A stretch of DNA of 44,035 bases from Pirellulales bacterium (GCA_028066245.1 JALCBR010000031.1:1-44035); one strand, 5' to 3'; shown: positions 34,347 to 43,957, counted from the first letter of the stretch. The notes: generated by a model not told the origin, from the sequence alone. Numbers and translations: made by a program.

Positions 34347-37300
34347 ATGACGATTGCAAGTGACTGGGAGTTTTGGATTGACGTTGGCGGAACCTTTACT
34401 GATTGTTTCGGCCGTGCGCCTGATGGGTGCATCCACCGCTGCAAGGTGCTGAGCTCTGGCGTTACCCAGGGAGTCGTTTCACGAAGCTCGACTTTGCTCA
34501 AGATCATTGATCCAGCGCGCGCGAGTGATCGGAACAGCTTTTGGATCGGATATCAACTGCGGATTCTGGACGAGACAGGCGAGAAAACAGACCGCGGAAC
34601 CGTAGCAAACTTTGAGCCTGGAGCGGGAAGACTGATCCTTGAAGCTCCGTTGGAGATCGCGCCGCGAGAAGGAACTGTCTACGAGCTCGTCAGTGGCGAA
34701 GAGGCCCCGATTCTGGCTATTCGTCGCCTGCTTGGACTGCGTTTGGATGAGCCAATCCCCGATTGTTCAGTGCGGTTGGGAACCACCCGAGGTACCAACG
34801 CGTTGTTGACTCGCCGTGGCGCCGAGACAGCTTTTGTGACCACGCGCGGCTTCGCGGATGTCCTGCGAATCGGTTATCAGAATCGCCCTCAACTTTTTGA
34901 GTTGGCCATTCACATGCCGGAGCCACTGTTTGGTTGGACCTTGGAAGTTGACGAGCGTGTGACGCCATCAGGCGAAGTCTTGCGAAAGCTGGATTTGGGC
35001 GTCATTCGAGCTGACTTGCAGCGATTGAAGCAGGGCGGCGCGAGATCATTGGCGATCTGCCTGTTGAATGCGTACGCTTTCTCAGCGCACGAGGAACTTG
35101 TCGAGCAAGTCGCCAGGGAAGTGGGGTTTGAAGAGGTTAGCCGCAGCAGCGTTGTCGCGCCGTTGGTCAAGTTGGTTTCCCGTGGCGATACGACGGTTGT
35201 TGACGCGTACTTGAATCCAGTGCTCCGGCAATATGTCCGAAAGTTGGAACGCGCGCTGCCGCCAAATTCGTTGCGCATGATGACGTCCGCGGGCGGGCTT
35301 GTGTCCGCGGACAAGTTCTCCGGCAAGGACAGTATTCTGTCAGGCCCAGCCGGAGGAGTTGTCGGCTTTGCGCGCGTTGCGGAAGCGGCGGGATTCAAAA
35401 AAGCCATCGGATTCGACATGGGGGGAACGAGTACCGATGTTGCCCGCTACGATGGCGAGTTCGAACGCGAATACGAAACCGAGAAAGCTGGCGTTCGCAT
35501 CGTTGCGCCGATGATGGCGATTGAAACGGTCGCCGCCGGTGGGGGCTCCGTCTGTTCGTTCGACGGGATCAAGCTTACCGTTGGACCGGAATCAGCCGGA
35601 GCTGATCCGGGACCGGCTTGCTATGGCCGTGGTGGGCCGCTGGCCGTTACCGATGTCAACTATTATCTGGGACGCGTGCCGCCGCATCGTTTTCCGTTCG
35701 TGCTTGATCTGGCCGCCGTCGAGCGGCGCATTGATGAGCTCCGCGCAACCATCGAAACAACAACCGGGTGTGCCTATTCACGGATCGAGATTTGCGAAGG
35801 GTTTCTTCGGATAGCCAACGAGAACATGGTGCAGGCGATCCGTGCGATCAGCATTGCACGAGGCTACGATCCACGTGAGTACGTGCTTGTGGCCTTTGGT
35901 GGCGCGGCCGGTCAGCATGCGTGTGCAATTGCCGAAGAGCTAAGCATGTCGCAGGTTCTTGTGCACGAGGACGCCGGCATTTTGAGTGCCTATGGAATCG
36001 GCGCAGCGGATGTTGTCCGCACGGCCGCGGTAGGAATCTATCGCCCCTACGAGGCTGCGACGCTTCAGGAGTTGGAGTGTCAATTTGCGAACCTTGCCCG
36101 TCCGTTTCAATCCGAATTGCGCGATGAAGGTTTTGCCGCTTCGCAAGTCACGGTTCGCTGCTCGCTTGACTTGAGGTACCAAGGGCTTGACGCTTGCTTG
36201 TCAATTCCCGTTCCGGCTGACTCGCCTGGCGACTTTGATTTTGCATCCGCCTATGCGGCTGCACATGAGCAACTGTATGGCTATCGCCGCGAAGGGTGCG
36301 CGCTTGAGGTTGTTGCCGCTCGTGTTGAAGTGATCGGTCGTAGTTCTCATCAGCAGCAGCGAAGCGTGCGGCTCAACGCGAAAGTAAAGCCTGTTTCTGC
36401 GACCTTTCCTGCTGTATTCGCGAGTGAGCAGCGCGACACGGCGATCTTCTCCCGCGACGAGATCACATCTGGCGATCGTGTTTCTGGTCCGGCCATCATC
36501 CAAGAGCAAACGTCGACAACGGTTGTTGCGCCTGGGTGGAGCGCGGATGTTCTCAGTGGTAGAGAGGTCTTGTTGGAGCGACATCCTAAGGTTGGCGATG
36601 AAGCTTCCGTGTTGGCGACTGACGCCGAGACTTCCACAACTGTTGATCCGGTGATGCTGGAGGTTTTCAACAACCAGTTTGCAGGCATCGCTGAACAGAT
36701 GGGCATCACACTTCGCAACACGGCCAGTAGTGTCAACGTGAAAGAGCGACTCGACTTCAGTTGCGCTGTGTTCACGGCTGAAGGTGATCTGGTGGTCAAC
36801 GCTCCTCACATCCCAGTGCACTTGGGTGCGATGTCAGAGACCGTTAAGCGGGTTCTCTTTGACAATCCAGAGCTAACGCCGGGTGATGTGTTGGTCACGA
36901 ATGATCCGTATCGCGGGGGTTCGCACTTGCCCGATGTCACGGTTGTTACGCCCGTGCACGATCGTGAATCGGCGGAGCTGTTGTTCTTTACGGCCAGCCG
37001 AGCACACCATGCCGAGATTGGCGGAATCGCACCCGGCTCGATGCCGCCTTTCTCTGAAAATTTGGCCGAGGAGGGTGTGCTGATCCAAAATTTCAAACTC
37101 GTCAATGCAGGACATCATTGTGAGGGTGAACTTCGCGAGCTACTGACGAGCGGTGAACATCCCACGCGAGCTGTGGAAGACAACTTGGCGGATATCGCCG
37201 CACAAGCGGCCGCAAATTATCGTGGCGTGCAGGCTTTGTTGGAGTTGTGCCGACGGCATTCCTGGCCTGTCGTCCAAGCGTATATGGGACACATTCAGAC

Positions 37301-38192
37301 CGCCGCGGAGACCAAGGCCAGACGAGCTTTAAGCAAACTTGCTGATGGTCGCCGAGAGTTTACGGATCACATGGATGACGGTACTCAAATCACCGTTGGG
37401 ATCGAAGTCCAACGCGATTCCGCGACGATCGACTTCACGGGAACCGGTCCAGAATCCAGCGGGAATCTCAACGCCAATCCCGCGATTGTTACCGCGGCTG
37501 TGCTGTATGTGCTGCGGTTGCTGATTGATGAACCAATCCCACTCAATCAGGGTGTGCTCGCTCCGGTGGAGATTGTGCTCCCGACGTGCCTGCTCAATCC
37601 GCGATCCGGTCAAAGTGCGGCGGATTCTCCCGCAGTCGCCGGGGGCAACGTTGAGACCTCGCAGCGGATTGTCGATGTGCTTTTGGGAGCCCTGGGGTTG
37701 TCCGCCGCCAGTGCGGGAACGATGAACAACACGCTCTTTGGCGACGTGACCTTTGGCTACTACGAGACAATTTGCGGTGGGGCCGGCGCAACTTCCGAGT
37801 CCAACGGCGCCAACGCTGTGCAGACACATATGACCAATACCCGGCTCACCGACGCCGAGATTATCGAACAGCGCTACCCGGCGCGGGTGTTGGAGTTCGC
37901 CATCCGTCGTGGTTCAGGTGGCCAAGGTCGTTGTGCTGGTGGAGACGGCGTCATCCGCAGGATTGAATTTCTTCAAGATGTCGATATCTCGCTCGTCACT
38001 CAGCGGCGCGGTAAATTCGCACCGTATGGAATGCAGGGAGGAGCAGCGGGAAAGACCGGCCGCAACGCCATCGAGAGAGCTAACGGGATGGTTGAGGAAT
38101 TGCCTGGCGTCTGTCAGGCATCGGCAGGCCCAGCAGATGTGTTGATCATTGAAACGCCTGGCGGCGGTGGCTGGGGCAAACCGAATTCCTAG
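34347..38192 (+). CDS. 5-oxoprolinase / hydantoinase (HyuA-HyuB fusion)
   Basis: The protein of 1281 residues from ATG 34347 has the size of ATP-dependent 5-oxoprolinase (OplAH), which opens 5-oxoproline to glutamate. The N-terminal HyuA half has the ATPase-type motif [11 protein letters not shown] and later [16 protein letters not shown] and [10 protein letters not shown]. The HyuB half begins near residue 766 ([20 protein letters not shown]) and contains [44 protein letters not shown] and the C-terminal ETPGGGGWG. Fused and split forms exist, and N-methylhydantoinase or acetone carboxylase relatives share the fold, so the exact substrate is open. The longer frame from 34017 overlaps the divergent kinase gene and is rejected. 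There is no clear ribosome site. Confidence 0.92.
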   Translation: MTIASDWEFWIDVGGTFTDCFGRAPDGCIHRCKVLSSGVTQGVVSRSSTLLKIIDPARASDRNSFWIGYQLRILDETGEKTDRGTVANFEPGAGRLILEAPLEIAPREGTVYELVSGEEAPILAIRRLLGLRLDEPIPDCSVRLGTTRGTNALLTRRGAETAFVTTRGFADVLRIGYQNRPQLFELAIHMPEPLFGWTLEVDERVTPSGEVLRKLDLGVIRADLQRLKQGGARSLAICLLNAYAFSAHEELVEQVAREVGFEEVSRSSVVAPLVKLVSRGDTTVVDAYLNPVLRQYVRKLERALPPNSLRMMTSAGGLVSADKFSGKDSILSGPAGGVVGFARVAEAAGFKKAIGFDMGGTSTDVARYDGEFEREYETEKAGVRIVAPMMAIETVAAGGGSVCSFDGIKLTVGPESAGADPGPACYGRGGPLAVTDVNYYLGRVPPHRFPFVLDLAAVERRIDELRATIETTTGCAYSRIEICEGFLRIANENMVQAIRAISIARGYDPREYVLVAFGGAAGQHACAIAEELSMSQVLVHEDAGILSAYGIGAADVVRTAAVGIYRPYEAATLQELECQFANLARPFQSELRDEGFAASQVTVRCSLDLRYQGLDACLSIPVPADSPGDFDFASAYAAAHEQLYGYRREGCALEVVAARVEVIGRSSHQQQRSVRLNAKVKPVSATFPAVFASEQRDTAIFSRDEITSGDRVSGPAIIQEQTSTTVVAPGWSADVLSGREVLLERHPKVGDEASVLATDAETSTTVDPVMLEVFNNQFAGIAEQMGITLRNTASSVNVKERLDFSCAVFTAEGDLVVNAPHIPVHLGAMSETVKRVLFDNPELTPGDVLVTNDPYRGGSHLPDVTVVTPVHDRESAELLFFTASRAHHAEIGGIAPGSMPPFSENLAEEGVLIQNFKLVNAGHHCEGELRELLTSGEHPTRAVEDNLADIAAQAAANYRGVQALLELCRRHSWPVVQAYMGHIQTAAETKARRALSKLADGRREFTDHMDDGTQITVGIEVQRDSATIDFTGTGPESSGNLNANPAIVTAAVLYVLRLLIDEPIPLNQGVLAPVEIVLPTCLLNPRSGQSAADSPAVAGGNVETSQRIVDVLLGALGLSAASAGTMNNTLFGDVTFGYYETICGGAGATSESNGANAVQTHMTNTRLTDAEIIEQRYPARVLEFAIRRGSGGQGRCAGGDGVIRRIEFLQDVDISLVTQRRGKFAPYGMQGGAAGKTGRNAIERANGMVEELPGVCQASAGPADVLIIETPGGGGWGKPNS

Positions 38193-38214
38193 TCAAGAGG
38201 AACGACAAAAGCGG

Positions 38215-38625
38215 ATGAGACTCACTCTCTTGGTCGGCGAGTATTCCATTGTGCGACTGGCTGCCACGGCGACATTGCCCGAATGGACTCAAGCGGCGAT
38301 TGCTGTCAACTCTGAGATGGATTTTGCCTGTGTCGCTCGCACATCCGATGAACTCTCGATTGTGTGCACCAGTTTGTCTGTCGACGAATCGACTGCGGAG
38401 AAGGTCGAAGCGGGCTGGCGGACCTTTCGTGTGTCTGGGCAATTGGATTTCGATCAGGTTGGCATTGTGGCGGGCCTTTCTCAGCCGCTGGCGGCGGAGG
38501 GAATTCCGCTCTTCTGTGTGAGCACATTTGATACAGATTATATCTTGGTCAAAGAGCGTGATCTTGAGCACGCACAGCAGGTGTGGACCAACGCTGGACA
38601 TCAAGTCGACGCGTCATTAGCCTGA
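38215..38625 (+). CDS. ACT-domain protein (COG3603-like)
   Basis: The 136-residue product has the layout of paired small ACT-like domains. It starts MRLTLLVGEYSIVRLAA. The middle has ELSIVCTSLSVDESTAEKVE, and the end has GIPLFCVSTFDTDYILVKER, the typical C-terminal strand-turn-strand of ACT_7/CASTOR-type domains that bind amino acids. It begins 22 bp after the 5-oxoprolinase stop, with AAGAGGA about 14 bases before the ATG, so it is probably in the same transcript. A role as an amino-acid sensor related to glutamate or oxoproline is inferred from this position. Confidence 0.82.
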   Translation: MRLTLLVGEYSIVRLAATATLPEWTQAAIAVNSEMDFACVARTSDELSIVCTSLSVDESTAEKVEAGWRTFRVSGQLDFDQVGIVAGLSQPLAAEGIPLFCVSTFDTDYILVKERDLEHAQQVWTNAGHQVDASLA

Positions 38626-38660
38626 GAACAAGCTCTGTAGAAACGCATCGGGACGCGGCC

Positions 38661-38924
38661 ATGTCAAACCTGAAGAAGCCTGCGAAACAACTCGCGCTGC
38701 AAGCGGCGGAGGCGCGCAAGCTTGTCCGCTGTTCTGTTGAGAGTGCCGAGAAACAAACGGATGGCACTTATCGCATCGTCGTTTCCGGTTCCCTCGATGT
38801 TGATCTTCAAGGCGCCCTCAACATGGGGCACGACAGTGACGACCTCTCAAAGCTGGTCTCCAACATGCGGTTGCAAGTTGATGTCAAAGACGGGCAGGTG
38901 ATCACTGAACAATGGCTGCGATAA
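38661..38924 (+). CDS. Small hypothetical protein (87 residues)
   Basis: ATG 38661 starts an 87-residue frame: a basic helical N-terminus (MSNLKKPAKQLALQAAEARK) and a strand-rich rest (YRIVVSGSLDVDLQGAL and LVSNMRLQVDVKDGQVITE). There is no signal or membrane helix. I do not recognise it. It fits snugly between the ACT-domain gene (35 bp) and moaE (21 bp) on the same strand, which supports its being real. The ribosome site is weak. Confidence 0.65.
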   Translation: MSNLKKPAKQLALQAAEARKLVRCSVESAEKQTDGTYRIVVSGSLDVDLQGALNMGHDSDDLSKLVSNMRLQVDVKDGQVITEQWLR

Positions 38925-38945
38925 CTCAACGGTCCCCCTCCTGGC

Positions 38946-39359
38946 ATGATTCAACTCACGCGCGAACCGATTGACGCCAATAAACTGCTGGGATTGGTCA
39001 CAAAACCGGCTGCCGGTGCCGTGGTGCTGTTCCTCGGCACAGTGCGTGAATTCACTGGCGACCGACAAACGATTGCGCTGGATTATGAAGGCTATCCCGA
39101 GATGGCCGAGAAGAAGTTGGCAGAACTTGAGCAGGAAGCCAAAGTGAGATGGCCGTTGGTTGAATGCGCGTTAGTTCATCGGCTGGGGCGATTGGAATTG
39201 GCCGAAGCGAGCGTGGCCGTGGCCGTGAGTTCACCACATCGTGATGTCGCTTTTGAAGCCGGCAAATGGCTAATCGACACGCTCAAAGAAGTCGTCCCTA
39301 TCTGGAAGAAAGAAAACTGGGCCGACGGGCGAACAGAATGGGTGCATCCAGGCGGGTAG
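38946..39359 (+). CDS. moaE: Molybdopterin synthase catalytic subunit
   Basis: MoaE, with MoaD-thiocarboxylate, turns cyclic pyranopterin monophosphate into molybdopterin. The 137-residue product has the family motifs: GAVVLFLGTVREFTGDR (about 24-40), LDYEGYPEMAEKKL (about 45-58), HRLGRLELAEASVAVAVSS and the C-terminal VPIWKKENWADG with the conserved catalytic Lys. The length is slightly below the usual 140-150. No moaD or other molybdenum cofactor gene lies nearby, so it depends on partners elsewhere. It is the last gene of the plus-strand run beginning with the 5-oxoprolinase; it starts 21 bp after the small hypothetical gene. Confidence 0.94.
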   Translation: MIQLTREPIDANKLLGLVTKPAAGAVVLFLGTVREFTGDRQTIALDYEGYPEMAEKKLAELEQEAKVRWPLVECALVHRLGRLELAEASVAVAVSSPHRDVAFEAGKWLIDTLKEVVPIWKKENWADGRTEWVHPGG

Positions 39360-39680
39360 CAATGCTTCCGGTCCGTTCCCAGAAAGCGTTCACGCTTGAA
39401 ACGCCGTCACCCACAACGGTGTTTTGAAAGAAAGAAAAACCTGGAGACCGGACTGAAATAGAGGTGGGTCAGCTGAGGTGGGTCATAGAGGTGGGATATC
39501 GCGGGAGGCTCACCAAAGCGCGATTTGAGGAGCCCTGAGTCTTCTACCTTTCCCTTCGTTCAGCCTTTGGTCTCCAGGTTTTACTGACGCGGACGATCCC
39601 CTATTAGCAACCGCGGGTGGCTGCTTCCGTCTTCGCGCTGTGGAGAGCGTTGTCAGTATGGAGTGCGGGAAGAGCAACTC
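39360..39680. other. Convergent intergenic stretch with structured repeat
   Basis: About 320 bases between the convergent genes moaE and lpxI. No gene is seen. It holds the inverted repeat at 39436-39582 with an internal set of GAGGTGGG repeats. Confidence 0.6.
39436..39582. repeat. 147-bp inverted-repeat element with three GAGGTGGG copies
   Basis: Perfect 14-base arms AAAACCTGGAGACC (39436-39449) and GGTCTCCAGGTTTT (39569-39582) bound the element, with a further CTGAA/TTCAG pairing just inside. Within it GAGGTGGG occurs three times (near 39461, 39475 and 39488), and GGCTC/GAGCC (39507-39511, 39530-39534) forms an inner stem. A transcript would fold into one long hairpin with a branched loop. 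It may be a MITE, a structured RNA or a bidirectional terminator. Confidence 0.65.
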
Positions 39681-40616
39681 CTATGCCGCCACGTCTTGTT
39701 GGTTCAATGAATTTGTCGCCCCGTCCGCTTCCAAGGCGACAATCACCATTTTATTGCGGTTGGCAAAGTCGATGACTTGATCTTCACCAACGATGATTGT
39801 CTTGTCAGCTTGCACGGCTAGTACCGTTGCTCCGGCGGTAGCCATTGTTTCCAGTGTCCCACGACCGATTGTGGGAACGTCGAACCGCATATCTTGTTGC
39901 GGCTTCGCGACTTTAACGATGGTGAATCCGCCGGCGCGGCACAGCTTGCCCGCTCTGCGAATGCACTCATCCGTTCCTTCGATGGCTTCCACCGCCAGCG
40001 CCGCCTGACCTTTAACGGCAACAGTCTGCCCCACGTCCAGCCTGCCCATTTCCTTGGCGAGCTTCCAGCCGAACTCAACATCCTTGAGTTGCTTTGCCGT
40101 GGGTTTGCGCAGCGTCAGCAATCCATAATCCACAAGTAACTCCGGCACATAGTTGGTAGGGGGACGAAACTCGATGCCATGTTCTGCAAACGCGTTCACC
40201 AGCGTTGCCAACAGGGAATCATCTCGCCTATCTTTATTGTTCTTGAGGAAGTGTGGTGCAAACGTCTTGATTGCACGCCAATCGGGAACATGTTTGACGA
40301 ACGCTAACGGTTGAAAGAAGATCGCTTTTTGGATCTTCCCTGCCATTGTCGCTTGATGCACGTCGTACCGTCGAAAGAACCGGATCGCCGCGCCCAACCT
40401 GGCAGCGCCAATCCAGCGGAACTCACGACACAACATGCCCAGCCGAGTATCTGCATGCCCCCGTAGGCCCAGCGCAAACACGTCATAGCCTAGCCGGTTG
40501 AGTTTTTCCGCAATGCAAACTGGGTATTCTCCCCACCCAGCCAGCAACCCAATCCGTGGGCGATTGTGCTGATGAGCATGGTGCATGCGTACGATGGAGG
40601 CAGCCGTCTTCATCAT
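39681..40616 (-). CDS. lpxI: UDP-2,3-diacylglucosamine pyrophosphatase LpxI
   Basis: LpxI hydrolyses UDP-2,3-diacylglucosamine to lipid X, the fourth step of lipid A synthesis, replacing LpxH in many bacteria. The 311-residue product has the family opening IGLLAGWGEYPVCIAEKL. Its middle contains QATMAGKIQK and DDSLLATLVNAFAEHGIEF. The C-terminal catalytic domain has EGTDECIRRAGKLC, MRFDVPTIGRGTLETM and the metal-site region VGEDQVIDFAN. An N-terminal extension of about 20 residues is a little longer than usual; starts at 40616 and 40613 are next to each other. It begins 13 bp after the lpxD stop, so the two are co-transcribed. Confidence 0.95.
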   Translation of the reverse strand: MMKTAASIVRMHHAHQHNRPRIGLLAGWGEYPVCIAEKLNRLGYDVFALGLRGHADTRLGMLCREFRWIGAARLGAAIRFFRRYDVHQATMAGKIQKAIFFQPLAFVKHVPDWRAIKTFAPHFLKNNKDRRDDSLLATLVNAFAEHGIEFRPPTNYVPELLVDYGLLTLRKPTAKQLKDVEFGWKLAKEMGRLDVGQTVAVKGQAALAVEAIEGTDECIRRAGKLCRAGGFTIVKVAKPQQDMRFDVPTIGRGTLETMATAGATVLAVQADKTIIVGEDQVIDFANRNKMVIVALEADGATNSLNQQDVAA

Positions 40617-40629
40617 AAGGGGTGAAGTA

Positions 40630-41694
40630 TCAGGCAGCGGGACGCTGTTCGTTAGCTCGGCTTTGCAACTCTTCCACAGCCTGCTGCAATTGTTTCAATT
40701 GTTGTCGCATGTCAGGCAGCTTGCTCAGCAACGCTTGCTTGACCTTTTGTTGGCGTTCTGGCGTGGCGGGGATACCCAGCATTCGCGCCCCGGCGGGAAC
40801 GTCATGAGAGATGCCAGCCATGGCGGCCAACACGGCTCGATCGCCAATCGTCACGTGGTCTCGCACGCCAACTTGGCCAGCCATGACCACGTAGTCACCT
40901 GTGGTGGTGCTGCCGGCGATTCCCACCTGAGAGCAGATCAGGTTGTGCCGCCCGATGCGGCAGTTGTGAGCAACCATCACTTGATCGTCGATCTTTGTCC
41001 CTTCTCCAATGACGGTCGAACCATAGGTACCACGGTCGATGGTGGTCCCAGCGCCGATCTCTACGTGAGGTCCAATTTCCACGTTTCCCAATTGTGCGGA
41101 AAGCTGATGTCGGCCGTCGGCCATGTTGTAACCAAAGCCGTGCGCGCCGATCACGGCGCACGCGTGAATGATCACAAAGGGGCCAACGTTCGTTCCCTCA
41201 TAGAGTACGGCGTTGGGATAGATCGTGACGTTTTCGCCGATCTTGCTGCCGGCCATGATGCGAACGCCGGAGTAGATCGTGCAGTGGTCTCCAATCCATA
41301 CGTCGTCGCCAATCATCGCTCCGCAGTGAATGTTGACGTTCTCGCCCAACTCCGCGTGCGGTGAAACAAACGCATGAGGACTAACGCCCGTCTCTGGTTG
41401 CCGCCAGGGTGGGCGAAACTTGCTAACGATTTGAGCAAAAGCCGAATGAACGTTGTTGACGGTGATTGCTGGCAGCGGGGTTGGGTCAAACCCGGCTGGG
41501 ATGACAATCGCTGCTGCCGTTTCTTTACGCTTCAAATGTGCGCGAAACAGATGTGCTTTCTCGGTCGAGTCGAGAAAAGTAATCTGACCCGGCCGCGCAT
41601 CACGCAGCGTGTCGGCTCCTTCGATGAGCGTGTGTGAATCACCGATGACCTCTCCGCCAACAAGCGAAGCAAGGTCGGACAGGGTCGCATGCAT
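40630..41694 (-). CDS. lpxD: UDP-3-O-acylglucosamine N-acyltransferase
   Basis: LpxD adds the second acyl chain to UDP-3-O-acylglucosamine in lipid A synthesis. The start ATG 41694 has AAGGA about 9 bases upstream and gives 354 residues, close to the family's usual 340. The N-terminal uridine-binding domain (about 1-100) ends before a left-handed beta-helix of hexapeptide repeats (for example IGDDVWIGDHCTIYSGVRI). The catalytic His is in MVAHNCRIG (His243). A C-terminal helix (about 315-350, QLKQLQQAVEELQ) matches the ACP-binding tail. An open frame continues upstream to 41748 but has no support. lpxI follows after 13 bp; lpxA and lpxB are not in the window. Confidence 0.95.
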   Translation of the reverse strand: MHATLSDLASLVGGEVIGDSHTLIEGADTLRDARPGQITFLDSTEKAHLFRAHLKRKETAAAIVIPAGFDPTPLPAITVNNVHSAFAQIVSKFRPPWRQPETGVSPHAFVSPHAELGENVNIHCGAMIGDDVWIGDHCTIYSGVRIMAGSKIGENVTIYPNAVLYEGTNVGPFVIIHACAVIGAHGFGYNMADGRHQLSAQLGNVEIGPHVEIGAGTTIDRGTYGSTVIGEGTKIDDQVMVAHNCRIGRHNLICSQVGIAGSTTTGDYVVMAGQVGVRDHVTIGDRAVLAAMAGISHDVPAGARMLGIPATPERQQKVKQALLSKLPDMRQQLKQLQQAVEELQSRANEQRPAA

Positions 41695-41916
41695 CTCGGC
41701 ATCCTTCCGAGGCAATGTGTCTGCGGGCGATTTGGGGGATCGCGCCAACCGCAGACCTCAGCGGGGCCGATGCTAATGCTTTCACGCAGCCCAAACAAGA
41801 TCGATCGCGACCATGAGTGATCGAGTGCCAATCTGGGCGACGCAAGATGTCTTGCTAGCACGCATGGCAGCGGTGCATCGCGAAAGAGTGGTACAACACA
41901 AAAGAAAGTGGAATTG

Positions 41917-42243
41917 CTACTCCGGTGGAAACAGATCGATCACTCTGTGTGCAGACATGTCCGTCCCGCGACGAAGCACAATCACCCACGGCCCATGAAA
42001 TTGGTCGATCCACCATTCGCCGCCCAGCGCTCCTTCACCGTCGTATTATCCAAGATAATCGACAGTGTGCCTGCCGTGATACTTCTTACGGATGGCGACT
42101 GTGCCATCAGAAGTGATGTCGCCAAGTAGCGAGAACGAGCCGACAACGTCGCACCCAGAGCCGCGGATTTGCCCGCTGTCGAAGGAAAGGCTCAAGTCCC
42201 ACATTGGCTGACGGCCGAGTTCGGCTTGTTCCCCACCAGCCAT
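41917..42243 (-). pseudogene. Small gene interrupted by an in-frame TAA
   Basis: On the minus strand one continuous frame runs from ATG 42243 to TAG 41917 and is coding-like throughout, but TAA at 42046-42048 splits it after 65 codons; 42 codons follow. The first part includes WDLSLSFDSGQIRGSG and TVAIRKKYHGRHTVDYLG. The part after the stop continues naturally as YDGEGALGGEWWIDQFHGPW. No frameshift is needed to join them, so a single point mutation explains the break. Together they would be about 108 residues and strand-rich; the family is not recognised. Further upstream, in the same frame, a TGA (42262-42264) separates the gene from an ATG next to a purine-rich AAGAGGAG. The alternative is a real 65-residue protein or stop readthrough. 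Confidence 0.65.
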
Positions 42244-42473
42244 TACATGCCCAATGTGACTTCACCGACTCATCTCCTCTTGTTGTGAAGGTGCTGATTT
42301 CACCTTCGCCCTGAGGCCGTTTGACGGTGGGTTGCTAGCACACGCCAATGGTGACCGCGCCTGGCAAGCGACCTTGACGGTTCTACTTGTGAATTTTACT
42401 TTTTCGCGGCCTAAGCCAAAAGAACGCACTCTCTGTCACCTCGAATTAACCCAACTCGTCGATTTGTCCACTT

Positions 42474-43637
42474 ATGTTCCATCACGACGATGACGCTGGC
42501 GTCCCGCTGATTGATGTTGCTCGCGAGAATGATCCGATTCAGCACGAGTTAGATACTGCCTGGAGCAGGGTTCGCGAGTCTGGGCGATTTGTGTTTGGGC
42601 CGGAGGTTGAGTTGCTTGAGGAGCGGATTGCTGAGCACTGTCGTGTGAGTCATGGAATTGGATGTGCGTCTGGAAGCGATGCTTTGTTGCTTGCTCTGAT
42701 GGCCTTGGACATCGGTCCGGGGGACGAGGTCATTCTTCCGAGCTTCACGTTCTTTGCCACGGCCAGCGCCGTCTGGCGATTAGGCGGGATGCCTGTCTTC
42801 GTGGATATTGAGCCGGTCCACTTTCAGATGGACCTTGAGAAGCTGGAAGCGGCCATTACGCGCAGCACAAAAGCGATCATGCCGGTTCACCTGTTCGGAC
42901 AATGCGGTGAGATGGGTGAGATCATGAAGATCGCTCACCGGCACGGGCTTGCCGTTGTCGAAGATGCGGCGCAGGCCATCGGCGCGGAGTACAACGGGCA
43001 TCGTGCAGGCGGAATCGGTGACATCGGCTGTTTCAGCTTTTATCCCACCAAAAACTTGGGGGCTTTTGGCGATGGCGGGATGTTGACTACCAACGATGAC
43101 AAGATTGGACAGCGCTTACGGTTGTTGCGCGGACACGGAATGGCGCCCAGATATTACCATCGCGAAGTGGGAATCAATAGCCGCTTGGACGCCCTGCAGG
43201 CTGCCGTGTTGAACGTTAAATGGAACCACTTGTCTGGTTGGACCGACGCTCGCCGCAGCAACGCGGGCAGGTATGATCATCTCTTCCGCGAAGCCGACTT
43301 GACGGATTGGATTTCGCTGCCGAGTCAAGACTCGCGCTGTCGTCATGTATGGAATCAGTACGTGATCCGCGTTCCTGACGGTCGCCGCGACGACTTACGG
43401 GCGTATCTTGCTGAACGGAACATCGGCACAGAGATCTATTATCCCGTGCCAGTTCATCGGCAAGATTGCTTCGCTGCACTCGATTATCCGGCTGGACAAA
43501 TGCCAGAAACCGAGCGAGCCGCTGGCGAAGTGTTGGCGATTCCCATCTTCCCTGGCCTGACGGTGGAAGAGCAATCACGCGTTGTGGGTGCCTGTCGGTC
43601 ATTCTATACCAACCAACGAGCAGCCGTGGCCGCCTAA
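42474..43637 (+). CDS. DegT/DnrJ/EryC1/StrS family sugar aminotransferase
   Basis: The 387-residue PLP enzyme would transfer an amino group to a keto-sugar nucleotide, usually for cell-surface polysaccharides. The N-terminus has VPLIDVARENDPIQHEL. GCASGSDALLLALMALDIGPG and DEVILPSFTFFATASAV are the typical phosphate-cup and substrate segments. VVEDAAQAIGAEYNG contains the Asp that contacts the pyridine nitrogen, and FSFYPTKNLGAFGDGG contains the PLP-binding Lys. GINSRLDALQAAVL and GTEIYYPVPVHRQ follow, as in the WecE/FdtB/WbpE group. The substrate cannot be told. No Shine-Dalgarno site is seen before ATG 42474. No other sugar-nucleotide gene is adjacent. Confidence 0.93.
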   Translation: MFHHDDDAGVPLIDVARENDPIQHELDTAWSRVRESGRFVFGPEVELLEERIAEHCRVSHGIGCASGSDALLLALMALDIGPGDEVILPSFTFFATASAVWRLGGMPVFVDIEPVHFQMDLEKLEAAITRSTKAIMPVHLFGQCGEMGEIMKIAHRHGLAVVEDAAQAIGAEYNGHRAGGIGDIGCFSFYPTKNLGAFGDGGMLTTNDDKIGQRLRLLRGHGMAPRYYHREVGINSRLDALQAAVLNVKWNHLSGWTDARRSNAGRYDHLFREADLTDWISLPSQDSRCRHVWNQYVIRVPDGRRDDLRAYLAERNIGTEIYYPVPVHRQDCFAALDYPAGQMPETERAAGEVLAIPIFPGLTVEEQSRVVGACRSFYTNQRAAVAA

Positions 43638-43639
43638 CA

Positions 43640-43653
43640 CGGTTCGGTAACCG
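43640..43653 (+). terminator. Short hairpin after the aminotransferase gene
   Basis: CGGTT/AACCG with a 4-base loop begins 3 bases after the stop codon and is followed by ACTCTTTCC. A weak candidate terminator; the stem is only 5 bp. Confidence 0.3.
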
Positions 43654-43884
43654 ACTCTTTCCTTCGTAGGCTATTGATCGATCGACTGCCTGCTAGTCCA
43701 ACTTGCCTTGCCGAACCGGCTGTTGTGCCGCGTGTCATTTTTGACCGGGATATTATTGCAGCGTGGCTGATAATCTTGCTCGCATACAGCTGCGAGCGAA
43801 TTGACATCCCAACGGATTCCGCACAAGATAGGTCGCTTCGCACGGCGGACTATGGTGATGTTTGACGCTGTGCACGACTAACTG

Positions 43885-43957
43885 GCCCCCTTCGTCTAGT
43901 GGCCTAGGACACCGGATTCTCAGTCCGGCGACACGGGTTCGACTCCCGTAGGGGGTA
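43885..43957 (+). tRNA. tRNA-Glu (anticodon CTC)
   Basis: The acceptor stem GCCCCCT pairs with AGGGGGT, followed by discriminator A. The D-arm starts TCGTCTAGTGGCC. The anticodon stem CCGGA/TCCGG encloses the loop TTCTCAG with anticodon CTC. The T-arm contains ACGGG-TTCGACT-CCCGT. No CCA is encoded. Bacterial tRNA-Glu with CTC is usually an extra isoacceptor for GAG beside the TTC form. Confidence 0.97.

Noticed and set aside
39461-39495. GAGGTGGG repeats considered as a CRISPR array
   Set aside because: Repeats are only 8 bases with spacers of 5-6 bases; no cas gene or leader is present.
40585-41364. Plus-strand frame of 259 codons opposite lpxD with repeated D/H/V pattern
   Set aside because: The regular pattern mirrors the hexapeptide repeats of lpxD on the other strand; it is not a separate gene.
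43674-43865. Plus-strand frame of 63 codons before tRNA-Glu, with one hydrophobic stretch
   Set aside because: No ribosome site and rare-codon-rich composition; a single hydrophobic run is not enough to call a gene.
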